From assembly GCA_029821235.1 (NCBI GenBank), contig JALGTT010000032.1, forward strand, positions 1 to 24,125: a stretch of 24,125 bases of DNA. The letters are read 5' to 3'. The stretch's first letter is position 1. Each line of letters opens with the position of its first letter. Made by a program: the position numbers and the translations under genes. Shown one piece after another: positions 7,634 through 15,335 of this stretch. Below the pieces are notes generated by a model. That model did no database searches, had not been told where the DNA came from, and saw nothing but the letters and a program-made list of their open reading frames with translations. Origin of the DNA: Candidatus Hebobacteria bacterium. GTDB taxonomy: Bacteria > Armatimonadota > Hebobacteria > Hebobacterales > Hebobacteraceae.

Positions 7634-8593
7634 ATGCGTAAGGACTTCTCTGGGATCGGCGCAGTCTCCATGGTCGCTTTCTTCTTGGCCGCCACCGTGG
7701 TGTGTCTGCAGATCGTGCACAGCAAGGCGCTCCCCCCGTGGCCCTTGCCCGCGGGCGTAATCTGGATGTTGGAGATCGCGCTCTTCGGCGTCACCGTCTA
7801 CGCCTGGCGCCGGGCGATCGCACTGGGGCCGTGGCTGCTGGCGATCGGCGCGGCGATAGTGGTGCGGCTCGGCATCACCCATGCCTCCGCATTCGCCTAC
7901 TCGCTGTTCGACCCCACCGTCACCCACCAGTTGGCATTGAGTGAGATGAACGCCAGTTTGCCGCGGCTGTGCACCGCGTTCTTTGCCCTGGTGGTCCTCT
8001 ATCCGCTTCGCTCCTTCCTGCCGGAGAAACTGGCCCAGCCCAAGACGCGCACGCGCTCCGATTCGCCGGCCGTAGCGTTTGCCTTTCAGAATACGCCGAC
8101 CGATGGAGCAAATGATCCCGCGCTCTGGTTCGTAAGAGGCGAAGAGAAGATCCCGGTCTGGCTGGATGCGCAGCGGGGAGGCGACGGGGACGCGAGCGTC
8201 GCCACCCCGGTTGTGAGCGAAGAGATCGAGGGAGACGTGGATCTCCCCGTGCGCGACGTGCTGGCTCAGATCCCCCAGGAGTTCGTCTCCGAGAAGGCGG
8301 AACGCCTGGATGGGAGCGAGGTGGTCTCGCTTCCCCTCGCCACCATCCTGCCTCAACTCCGAGAGGCGCGCATCGTGATTCGCTTCGACGAGCTGTGCGA
8401 GAGGCTGCCGGACGGACTGATCGACGTCTCCGAGACGCGCCGGCTGGAGGAGGCGGAGACGCCGCTGGTGTTGCTTCCTCTGGAGTTGGTGGTGCCCAGG
8501 CTGCCGGAGGGCATACTGGTGCTTCCGCCCCCCTCGCCGCCCGCGTGGGCCAAACTCGAATTGACCGACAAGGTGGTATTCGCCCGCACGTAG
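7634..8593 (+). CDS. Membrane protein with degenerate repeats, upstream of mglA (unknown function)
   Basis: I do not recognise this 319-residue protein as a named family. The N-terminal 130 residues are hydrophobic, with likely membrane segments near 8-28, 41-59, 66-86 and 111-128. The remainder is soluble and probably cytoplasmic. From residue 200 on, four degenerate copies of a motif of the form hydrophobic-x-Leu-Pro-hydrophobic, then (Pro)-x-Leu-Pro-x-Gly-hydrophobic occur: VDLPVRDVLAQIPQEFV, VSLPLATILPQLREARIV, IRFDELCERLPDGLIDV and VLLPLELVVPRLPEGILVL. ATG 7634 has AGGAGG seven bases upstream. It is 29 bases before mglA and most likely in the same operon. I infer a membrane anchor or receptor that docks MglA or the DUF4388 protein through its repeated tail; nothing in the sequence proves this. 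Confidence 0.85.
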   Translation: MRKDFSGIGAVSMVAFFLAATVVCLQIVHSKALPPWPLPAGVIWMLEIALFGVTVYAWRRAIALGPWLLAIGAAIVVRLGITHASAFAYSLFDPTVTHQLALSEMNASLPRLCTAFFALVVLYPLRSFLPEKLAQPKTRTRSDSPAVAFAFQNTPTDGANDPALWFVRGEEKIPVWLDAQRGGDGDASVATPVVSEEIEGDVDLPVRDVLAQIPQEFVSEKAERLDGSEVVSLPLATILPQLREARIVIRFDELCERLPDGLIDVSETRRLEEAETPLVLLPLELVVPRLPEGILVLPPPSPPAWAKLELTDKVVFART

Positions 8594-8622
8594 CGGCACC
8601 TCGGAACAAGGAACCTGCTCCC

Positions 8623-9225
8623 ATGGCTTCTGTCAACTATGCGCTGAAAGAAATCGTGTGCAAGATCGTGTACTACGGTCCCGGCATGTGCGGCAAGACC
8701 ACGAACCTCCAGCACATCCACCAGCACACACAACCGGACAAGCGCGGCAATATGGTCTCGCTGGCGACCCCCGGAGAGCGCACCTTGTTCTTCGATTTCC
8801 TCCCTCTGGAGGCGACCCAGGTGCACGGGTTCCGGACCAAGTTCCAACTCTACACCGTGCCGGGGCAGGTGATGTACAACTCCACCCGCAAACTGGTGCT
8901 GAGAGGGGTGGACGGCGTGATCTTCGTGTGCGACTCCCAGTGGGAGAAGACGCGAGAGAATCTGGAGAGTTTCCGCAACCTGATCGAGAACCTCGGCTCC
9001 TATGGATACTCGCTGGAGACCACTCCCTATGTGGTGCAGTACAACAAGCGCGACCTTCCGAACATCGCGCCGGTGGAGTACCTGCGGTATCTCATCAATC
9101 CCCGCCAGGTGCCTGACTTCGAGGCGATAGCCATTCACGGGGAGGGGGTCTTCGAGGCGCTGAGCGAGATCTGCTCGCTGGTGCTGGCCAACATCACCCA
9201 CAAGCAGAAGGTGGGAATTGCCTGA
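8623..9225 (+). CDS. mglA: MglA-type small Ras-like GTPase
   Basis: MglA-family GTPases set cell polarity and control type IV pili or gliding in bacteria such as Myxococcus and Thermus. The 200-residue product has the P-loop GPGMCGKT (19-26) followed by TNLQ, the MglA-specific switch TVPGQVMYNSTRKLVLRG (PGQ at 80-82 in place of the usual DxxG), and NKRD (141-144). The ATG at 8623 has AAGGA upstream; the open frame extending further upstream overlaps the previous gene and is not conserved-looking. A DUF4388 gene follows after 12 bases and the pil genes after that. No MglB (roadblock GTPase-activating protein) gene is in the window, so a different regulator may act here. Confidence 0.95.
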   Translation: MASVNYALKEIVCKIVYYGPGMCGKTTNLQHIHQHTQPDKRGNMVSLATPGERTLFFDFLPLEATQVHGFRTKFQLYTVPGQVMYNSTRKLVLRGVDGVIFVCDSQWEKTRENLESFRNLIENLGSYGYSLETTPYVVQYNKRDLPNIAPVEYLRYLINPRQVPDFEAIAIHGEGVFEALSEICSLVLANITHKQKVGIA

Positions 9226-9237
9226 GGCAAATGACCT

Positions 9238-9957
9238 ATGGCGCTGAGCGGAACATTCGAGGACATCAGTTTCGGCGAATTGCTCCAACTCCTGAACGTG
9301 GGCCACAAGAGCGGCCGGCTCACGGTCTGGCGCGGCAGGGGGGACGAGAAGGCGGAGATCTTCATCCAGGACGGTGAGGTGGTGCGCGCCGTGTCCCGCC
9401 GGGAGCGGGGACCGGAGGTGGTCTACAGGATTCTGGGCTGGAGCGACGGGGAGTTCTCCTTCGAGAGGCGTCAGGAGACGGTGATCCGCGAGATCACCGA
9501 GAGCACGGAGCACCTGATTCTGGAGGGGATGAAGCGGTACGACGAATGGCAGCACCTGGAAGAGGAGATGCCGGATATGCACGTGGTGCTGCGTCAGCGC
9601 GCCTATGCGGTGAATGCCCGCCTGGAGGAATTGTCCCCCGAAGCGCAGACCGTGCTGAGATTGGTGGACGCGCGCCGTAATGTGGCAACCATCATCCGGG
9701 AGAGCGGCCTGCCGCCCACGGACGCCTTCAAGGCGGTTACCGAACTGCTGGTGGAGGGATTTGTGGAAGAATGGACACAGGGCACTCTCGAGGGAGATGT
9801 GCTTGCGGCCAGGGATCGTCTGCCTGAGCCGGAGGGAGCAATTGACTTCAATACCGACTCATACTTCTCCTCCAAACGGCGGCTTTCCGAGCAGAAAGGG
9901 ATGGCGGGCTCGGCGCTTGCCGGCGATATCCGCAAGACCGACCCGTCGCGGACGTGA
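9238..9957 (+). CDS. DUF4388 (PATAN) domain protein
   Basis: This is a 239-residue cytoplasmic protein. Residues 1-100 match the DUF4388/PATAN pattern: MALSGTFEDISFGELLQLL, then KSGRLTV, then IFIQDGEVVRA, a domain found in signalling proteins such as PatA-type response regulators and often next to MglA. Residues 132-179 (LSPEAQTVLRLVDARRNVATI, then ESGLPPTDAFKAVTELLVEGFVEE) look like a winged-helix-like helical bundle usual at the C-terminus of such proteins. The last 60 residues are low in predicted order. Its ribosome-binding site (TGAGG) overlaps the mglA stop, so the two are probably coupled. The likely role is an MglA partner or effector; DNA binding by the C-terminal bundle is possible but unproven. 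Confidence 0.9.
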   Translation: MALSGTFEDISFGELLQLLNVGHKSGRLTVWRGRGDEKAEIFIQDGEVVRAVSRRERGPEVVYRILGWSDGEFSFERRQETVIREITESTEHLILEGMKRYDEWQHLEEEMPDMHVVLRQRAYAVNARLEELSPEAQTVLRLVDARRNVATIIRESGLPPTDAFKAVTELLVEGFVEEWTQGTLEGDVLAARDRLPEPEGAIDFNTDSYFSSKRRLSEQKGMAGSALAGDIRKTDPSRT

Positions 9958-9960
9958 GCG

Positions 9961-10080
9961 ATGAATCACGCAATCATCATGGATGACGAAATGAGGAGAG
10001 CGGGCGGGCCGGTGCACGCCGCGGCTGGCTGCCCTGCAATCACCAACGCGCGAAGATCAGCACCAGCGCAGGGGATGTGA
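9961..10080 (+). CDS. Possible 39-residue small protein between the DUF4388 gene and pilM
   Basis: An ATG four bases after the DUF4388 stop opens a 39-codon frame (start MNHAIIMDDEMRRAGG) that ends seven bases before pilM, filling the gap almost exactly. The ribosome-binding site is weak and the second half is composition-biased. No family is recognised. It could be a real small protein, a translational bridge to pilM, or chance. Confidence 0.25.
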   Translation: MNHAIIMDDEMRRAGGPVHAAAGCPAITNARRSAPAQGM

Positions 10081-10086
10081 TCAATC

Positions 10087-11253
10087 ATGGGCATCTTGGG
10101 CAAACTTGTATCGAGATCCAGCGCCGTGGGGCTGGACATTGGCAGTGCCGGCATCAAACTGGTGCAACTCCAGCGCACCAAGGACGGCGTGGCGCTGCAC
10201 AAGGCCGGCAGCGCCCCCACTCCGGCGGGAGCGATGAAGGCGGGCGTGATCGTGGACCCGCTGGCCACCGCGCAGGCGGTGCGCTCGCTCCTGGAGGCGC
10301 TTCAGATCGAAGGAGGTCCGGCGGTGGCGGGGGTGGCCGGCCCCACCGTAGTGGTGAGAGAAGTGCCTCTTCCCTCCATGTCCGACCGCCAGTTGCGCAA
10401 GTCCATCCAGTGGGAGGCTCGCAACTACATCTCCTTCCCGGTGGAGGACAGCGTGGTCGAGTTCGAAGTCCTGGACCGGGAGATGGAGGGAAACGCCGGC
10501 CAGATGAAGGTGATGCTGGTAGCGGCCCCCAGGGACATGGTAGACAGTCAGGTGGAAACGCTCGAACTCGCCGGTCTCGAGCCGATGGCGGTGGAGACTC
10601 AGCCTTTTGCCATCATGCGGGGGTTGTCCGCCACCAACGGCCACTACCAACTGACCGGGGAGACGACCGCCGTGCTCGAGATGGGGGCCTCTTATACGGA
10701 GATCACCATCATCAAGGGCGGACAGTTCGTACTGAGCCGGATGATTCCCATCGCCGGCAACGCCTTTACCGAAGCCATCAAGACCGCGCTGGAGATTTCG
10801 ACTGAGGAAGCCAACGAACTGAAGGAAAAGGCGATGCGGGTGGTCCTCAGCGAGGAAGAGCGCGCTACCCTGGACCCGGCCGCGCAGCAGGCGAGCCGGG
10901 CGATCGAGCCTCATCTGGATGAGGTGATCAGAGAGCTCCGCCGCTCTCTGGCCTACTACGACTATCAACAGCAACAGCCCGACGCCACCGCCGGAGACCT
11001 GGGCGTCGCCCAGATCCTGCTCAGCGGCGGATCGGCCAGGCTGCCGGGGCTTCTCGAGTACTTCCAGGCCCAACTCGGGGTGCCGGTATCAGTAGTTAAC
11101 GTATTCGCCCAAGGCGAGGTGCAGGCCAGGGGCGTGAACCAGGAATACCTGGAGGCCCAGGCCCCGTCCCTGTTGGTGGGTACGGGGTTGGCCTTGCGAG
11201 AACTGCTGTTGGACGCGCCGAAGGACTCTGGGTCGCCGGAGGATCACCAATGA
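10087..11253 (+). CDS. pilM: Type IV pilus assembly protein PilM
   Basis: PilM is an actin-like (FtsA-fold) cytoplasmic protein that binds the PilN tail and links the alignment complex to the motor ATPases. The 388-residue product shows the phosphate-binding GLDIGSAGIKLVQL (15-28), the PilM-typical IQWEARNYISFPVEDSVVEF (107-126), a second nucleotide-site region near VLEMGASYTEITI (197-209) and LLSGGSARLPGLLEYF (311-326). ATG 10087 has AGGGGATG upstream. The stop overlaps the pilN start as ATGA, so expression is coupled. The insert after ISTEEANELKE is normal for the family. No anomaly. Confidence 0.96.
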   Translation: MGILGKLVSRSSAVGLDIGSAGIKLVQLQRTKDGVALHKAGSAPTPAGAMKAGVIVDPLATAQAVRSLLEALQIEGGPAVAGVAGPTVVVREVPLPSMSDRQLRKSIQWEARNYISFPVEDSVVEFEVLDREMEGNAGQMKVMLVAAPRDMVDSQVETLELAGLEPMAVETQPFAIMRGLSATNGHYQLTGETTAVLEMGASYTEITIIKGGQFVLSRMIPIAGNAFTEAIKTALEISTEEANELKEKAMRVVLSEEERATLDPAAQQASRAIEPHLDEVIRELRRSLAYYDYQQQQPDATAGDLGVAQILLSGGSARLPGLLEYFQAQLGVPVSVVNVFAQGEVQARGVNQEYLEAQAPSLLVGTGLALRELLLDAPKDSGSPEDHQ

Positions 11254-11834
11254 CCGTATGTGACATCAACCTGATTGCGGCTCGCCGCAGACAGAAACAG
11301 CAGGCCCTGGCGCTGATGCGGCTGGCGGTCTATTCGCTGATCGCCATTTCGCTGGGGATGCTCATCCTCTATGGGTACGCGGTGGTGGAAAGCCGGCGGA
11401 TGCTGGGCGAGATTCAGAACTACGACGCCCAGTTGGCCGATCCGAAGTTGACGGAGAGCATGGAGCGGGTGACGTTCCTAGAGACCAAGATCGCCGACCT
11501 GGAGCCCCGCGTCGAGTTGCTCCAGAAGGTGCACGACAGCGAGCAGGCGTGGATTCGCATCCTTCAGGATGTCGCGGCCTGCCTGCCCCCCGGGACCTGG
11601 ATGACCGAGTTCAGTTCTCAGCGGGTGGACAAGGGACAATCCATCTCTATCAAGGGCATGGCGGCCAAACAGGCGGATGTCGGGGAATTCATGCTCGCCC
11701 TGGACAAGCCCTCCTGGAGCGATGTCCCCCGACTGGGATTCAGCCAAGTCACGGGACGCCAGGACGCCTGTGACCTCTTCAACTTCGAGATCACCGTGCC
11801 CCTGACCAAGAACATCGGGAGTGACCTGAAATGA
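11250..11834 (+). CDS. pilN: Type IV pilus alignment protein PilN
   Basis: PilN is a bitopic inner-membrane protein that pairs with PilO and binds PilM through a short N-terminal cytoplasmic motif. The 194-residue product starts with that motif (INLIAARRR, residues 6-14), has one membrane helix near 24-45, a periplasmic coiled coil near 50-95, then a ferredoxin-like domain starting PPGTWMTEFSSQRVD and SISIKGMAA. It overlaps pilM and pilO by four bases each (ATGA). A typical family member in length and order; I see nothing missing. Confidence 0.93.
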   Translation: MTVCDINLIAARRRQKQQALALMRLAVYSLIAISLGMLILYGYAVVESRRMLGEIQNYDAQLADPKLTESMERVTFLETKIADLEPRVELLQKVHDSEQAWIRILQDVAACLPPGTWMTEFSSQRVDKGQSISIKGMAAKQADVGEFMLALDKPSWSDVPRLGFSQVTGRQDACDLFNFEITVPLTKNIGSDLK

Positions 11835-12514
11835 AATCCGGCCCCGACCGCAAGGTAATACTCGCGCTGGTGGCGATCGCCGCGCTCTGCGTGATCGGCC
11901 TCGGCGCCAGCCTCTACCGCCACAAGGCAGCCCATCTCTCGCGCCTGAAGGACGAACTGGCCGAGAAGAAGCAGAAGTTGCAGGAGGCGAAAGACAAGAT
12001 CGCCGCCAGGCCGGACCTGGAGGCGCGCTTCGCGGAGTTGGAGGACCAACTCGCCGTACTGGAGCCGGCTCTCCCGGACGCGGCCTACATCCCCACCTTC
12101 CTGCGCCAGATCGAGAATCTGGCCGTGCAGACGAACAACCACATTCTCATGGTCCGCCCCAAGGAGCGCCCCAAGAAGAAGGGCGGCAAGGCGGTGAAGA
12201 TCGACAACGAGACGGGAGAGGTGATAAAGGAAGACTCCAGCAAAGGCAAGAAGGCGTCTTCCGGCAAGAACGGCGAGGGAGAGGAAGCGACCAAACTCCC
12301 CTACGACAAGATGGACATCGAAGTCAAGATCAAAGGGACCTATTGGAGCATCGTTGCCTTCCTGGAGGAATTACAGAAATTCCCGAAGATGATCTCGGTG
12401 AACGACATTGCGTTCAGCCCGGAGCGCGCGGGACGGTCCGATCAAGGACCGAACGCGGAAATCGAGGCCACCATGTCGCTGACGGCAGTGGTCATGAAGG
12501 GAGGCAAGGGATGA
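11831..12514 (+). CDS. pilO: Type IV pilus alignment protein PilO
   Basis: This bitopic partner of PilN has a membrane helix near 8-29, a long coiled coil (35-80: LSRLKDELAEKKQKLQEAKD and on), then a split ferredoxin-like domain. The two halves (LPDAAYIPTFLRQIENLA and YWSIVAFLEELQKFPKMISV) are conserved-looking. They are separated by a Lys/Glu/Gly-rich stretch of roughly 45 residues (about 109-158). That stretch is longer and more charged than in compact PilO proteins, and likely a disordered periplasmic loop. The gene overlaps pilN and pilP by four bases each. Assignment rests mainly on gene order plus topology, since PilO proteins diverge fast. Confidence 0.9.
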   Translation: MKSGPDRKVILALVAIAALCVIGLGASLYRHKAAHLSRLKDELAEKKQKLQEAKDKIAARPDLEARFAELEDQLAVLEPALPDAAYIPTFLRQIENLAVQTNNHILMVRPKERPKKKGGKAVKIDNETGEVIKEDSSKGKKASSGKNGEGEEATKLPYDKMDIEVKIKGTYWSIVAFLEELQKFPKMISVNDIAFSPERAGRSDQGPNAEIEATMSLTAVVMKGGKG

Positions 12515-13059
12515 ACCGGCAAACCAGGGAGATCGGGCTGTTAGTGATAGCCCTCTTGGTGCTCGGCTTCTCCCTCTTCACCATGCTGCGGAGGTCGTCC
12601 CCGCCCGCGGCCAGGGAGCAGCCGAAGCCCGCCGTTCAGGCGGACCGCCAGGACCGGCAGGCGGCCAAGGACAAGGCTGACCAGGAGCAGGCGGGCGCGC
12701 TGGCCGAGGGAGAAGTGCGCAACCCGTTTGCGGCTCCGCCGGATGCACCCGCAGAGGCAGCGCCGGAGGCGGTCTCCGCGCCCCCGGAGACCCCCCAGCC
12801 GGCCGATAGCAAGCCGGCCGCGGAGGCGGCCCCGGGCGCGGAGGCGGCTCCCGAGGGCGAAAAGGAGCCCACTATCAGCCTCGCCGGCATTGTTACCGGA
12901 CAGCCAAGTGTGGCAGTAATCTATCAAGGCGACCAGCGCCGCTACGCGCGTGTGGGAGATCAAGTCGGGGATTACCGCGTCCAGAGCATCGGGCGCCAAG
13001 AAGTGGTGCTTGTCGGACCGACAGGTAAACTCATCCTTCGGATGGGAGGGAGGCAGTAA
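12511..13059 (+). CDS. pilP: PilP-like periplasmic protein linking PilNO to the secretin
   Basis: This is a 182-residue protein with one N-terminal membrane helix (about 9-26), a long Ala/Pro/Glu-rich linker (30-118) containing the RNPF motif often seen in PilP (70-73), and a C-terminal beta domain (ISLAGIVTGQPSVAVIYQGD, then ARVGDQVGDYRVQSIGRQEV). The C-terminal domain resembles the PilP/GspC homology region that contacts the secretin N0 domain. No lipobox cysteine is present, so it seems membrane-anchored by a helix rather than a lipoprotein as in Pseudomonas PilP. The start at 12511 overlaps the pilO stop (ATGA). The position before pilQ supports the call; sequence similarity alone would be weak. 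Confidence 0.85.
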   Translation: MNRQTREIGLLVIALLVLGFSLFTMLRRSSPPAAREQPKPAVQADRQDRQAAKDKADQEQAGALAEGEVRNPFAAPPDAPAEAAPEAVSAPPETPQPADSKPAAEAAPGAEAAPEGEKEPTISLAGIVTGQPSVAVIYQGDQRRYARVGDQVGDYRVQSIGRQEVVLVGPTGKLILRMGGRQ

Positions 13060-13063
13060 CGCC

Positions 13064-14916
13064 ATGAGCAGCAAGCAGCCCCACGACGGGCGGAAGGCCC
13101 GTCGCACAACGACCAGTCTGCGCGTCCTTGGCCGGGCGCGCGGGGCAGTGCGCAATGCCACACTTATCGGCCTCGCCATAGTGCTGGTCCTGGCGATGGC
13201 GACGGGGGGGGCTCTCGCCAATGGCCATGCCAAGCCCAACGCAACGGGCTCATCCTACCAGGGATCGAATCATGTGGCCAGCCGGGGAGGCCCGGGCGCT
13301 CCGCCCGCCTCCAGCGCTCGCTTTACCCTGGAGTTCGTGGATGCGGAGATCGCGGACGTGTTCCAGGCCCTGGCCACCCAGAGCGGCGTGAACATCGCCG
13401 TCAGCGGCAGCGTGACCGGGAAGACGACCCTCCGGCTCCGCAACGTCACGCTGGAGCAGGCGCTCACCATCGTCACCAAACTCAACGGCTATGACTACGC
13501 CTGGGTGGAAGCCGCCTACGTGGTGGGGACTCCCGAGGAAGTGAGGGCGATGCGCGTGGCCGACCTGCGGACCTCGGTGGTAGTGTTGCAGCACATCGAG
13601 CCGGAGGTCGCCCAACAGGTGTTGAGCAAGATGACGCCCGAGGTGACGGTCTCCACACAGAAGGGCTCCAGCAGCATCCTGCTGCTCGCCCCGGAGGCCT
13701 CTCTCGCCAAGGCGGAGCGGACCCTGGCCCAGATCGACGTTCCCTCGCGGCCCTCCGCTCCAACCACTGAGTTGGTGAGGATCCGCTACCTGAAGGCCGC
13801 CGAAGTGCGCGACATGATCGCCGCCGCGCTGCCCGACGTTACCGTGCAGGAAGGCCCCCAGGAGAACAGTCTCCTCATCACCGCCAACGGGAAGCAGTGG
13901 GAGTCGGTTCGGTCGTTGATCTCGGCCTCCGACGTGGCCCCGCCGCCCTCCCAGGCCGCGCAGGCCTACTACCAGGTGAAATACACCAGCCCGCAGGAGT
14001 TGCAGAAGACCTGCTGAGCGCCCCGCAATACGGAGGCGGCACCGGTGGAGGGGGAGCCTCCAAGACGGAGGGCGTGGAGATGGAGGCCGCCCCGGTCACG
14101 CACCTGATTCTGTCGGGTGGTTCGTGGACGGTGGAGCGAGGCCTCAAGCTGGCGAGGGAACTGGACCGGGCTCCCCGCCAGGTGCGCATCAACGCCATGA
14201 TAACCGAAATCAGCCGGGAGGACAGCCTTCAGTTGGGAATTGACTGGAGCGGCGCGGGCGAGGCGCCCGGCCTGGGCGACACCGGCGTTCCGGTGACCAT
14301 GGGCGAGTATCCGCCGGTGAACATCGACGACTCGGGCGCTGCCACCCCTGGCAACACCGATCTGCCCCGCGGTCTGGAGATCGGGAAGATCCAGCGCGGC
14401 TATCTTCAGTGGACCGCGAGCATCCGCGCCCTGGAGCAGCAGGGCCGGGCCCGCATCCTCTCCAACCCGAGCGTGACCACCCTCGACGGAAGGCAGACCA
14501 GCCTCCACACGGGTGAGACCTACTACTACGAAGTGGCGATCGCCGCGGCGACCACGGGCGGCATCGTCAAGGACATCCGAACCTTCAACGTGGGGGTCAC
14601 GCTGGACGTGAACCCGCGGGTGAACGAGAACGACGAAGTCACTCTCACCATCGCGCCCACCGTGGCCGCCCTGAAGGGCACCACGGTGGCGCAGCTGCCC
14701 ATCGTCACCGAGCGGGCGGTGGTCACCACGGTGCGGGTGAAGAGCGGCGAGACGGCCGTGTTGGCGGGGCTGATCAGCGACGGCGAGCTGGTCACGCTGA
14801 AGAAGGTGCCGTTCCTGGGCGATCTGCCGCTTCTGGGCGAGTTGTTCAAGAGCCGGAAGCGGGTGCCGACCCACCAGGAGATCCTGATCTTCGTCACCCC
14901 GACCATCCTGGACTGA
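13064..14916 (+). pseudogene. pilQ: PilQ secretin, reading frame broken once near 14006
   Basis: This is the outer-membrane secretin of the type IV pilus. The first part (from ATG 13064, GGGAGG upstream) has a long signal peptide (hydrophobic core about 34-48, likely cut after ALA at 52), an N0/STN-like domain (FTLEFVDAEIADVFQALA), and two N1-type domains. It then begins a further N domain, YYQVKYTSPQELQK, and stops at TGA 14015-14017. The matching continuation DLLSAPQYGGG is in the next frame and runs through QVRINAMITEI, the secretin core (ARILSNPSVTTLDGRQ) and the C-terminal VTPTILD. One missing base restores it: CAG AAG ACC read as CAG AAA GAC. Either a real mutation or a sequence error at a short A run; no slippery heptamer is visible. 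Confidence 0.93.
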
Positions 14917-14992
14917 GCGGCCGTCAGCCCAGTTTGTTCACTATGGCGACAGAGCGAATCACGGAGACGATGCGCATGTGGCTGACAACCTG

Positions 14993-15025
14993 TTCGTCCG
15001 CCGAAGTTCGCCGGAGGCGGACGAA
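14993..15025 (+). other. Stem-loop downstream of pilQ
   Basis: TTCGTCCGCC and GGCGGACGAA form a perfect 10-bp stem around a 13-base loop, 76 bases after the pilQ stop and before the main terminator. No T-tract follows. It could protect the 3' end of the pil message or be part of a larger structured 3' region. Confidence 0.55.
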
Positions 15026-15062
15026 GGCGTAAACATGGAATAGACGATATTGGACCGACGAA

Positions 15063-15096
15063 GGGGCCCGACCCCGCGCGGTCGGGCCCCTTTCTT
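15063..15096 (+). terminator. Strong intrinsic terminator of the mglA-pilMNOPQ transcript
   Basis: GGGGCCCGACC (15063-15073), a six-base loop and GGTCGGGCCCC (15080-15090) form a perfect 11-bp GC stem followed by TTTCTT. This is the best terminator in the window and separates pilMNOPQ from pilBTC, implying that pilB has its own promoter. Confidence 0.9.
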
Positions 15097-15335
15097 GTCT
15101 GTCAGCACAGCCGGCGGAGAGGGAGATGAGGAGCGAGCGGCAGCCGATAGGGAGCGGTTCACGCGGAGATGATGTGCCCGTTCTCAGTGCGATAGCTGGA
15201 ACCGGCGCATCCGTCCCATGAAGACAATCCCCCGTGCCCCGGTTTCTGTCGTCCTGATGGACAGGAATAGGTGGCGCACGCGATGGGCCGGCAGAAAATT
15301 CCGCGGCGGATGCGTTGCGCGCTGGCAAGGGAAAA
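15097..15335 (+). other. Leader region upstream of pilB
   Basis: About 240 bases after the terminator contain no supported gene and should hold the pilB promoter. No convincing sigma-70 pair is visible. A flagellar/WhiG-type -10 look-alike (GCCGATAG, 15143-15150) lacks a matching TAAA. A small hairpin GTCC-TGAT-GGAC lies near 15250. Confidence 0.4.

Noticed and set aside
7088..8599. Long open frame on the minus strand antisense to the membrane protein
   Set aside because: It has no ribosome-binding site or recognisable motif and is explained by high GC content; the plus-strand protein has membrane helices and a good ribosome-binding site.
14000..14017. Programmed -1 frameshifting in pilQ
   Set aside because: No X-XXY-YYZ slippery heptamer and no clear downstream pseudoknot at the correct distance.
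14080..14916. Separate gene starting at ATG 14080 with a purine-rich upstream, encoding the secretin core alone
   Set aside because: The sequence before it in the same frame (DLLSAPQYGGG onward) fits as continuation of the PilQ N domain, and a core without signal peptide would not reach the outer membrane.
15143..15150. GCCGATAG, resembling the -10 of FliA/WhiG-type promoters, upstream of pilB
   Set aside because: No TAAA-like -35 occurs about 15 bases upstream, and the same octamer occurs inside pilP, so it is probably chance.
15000..15335. c-di-GMP (GEMM) riboswitch upstream of pilB, as known in some pilus operons
   Set aside because: The conserved core segments of GEMM-I could not be found by eye; a covariance-model search would be decisive.
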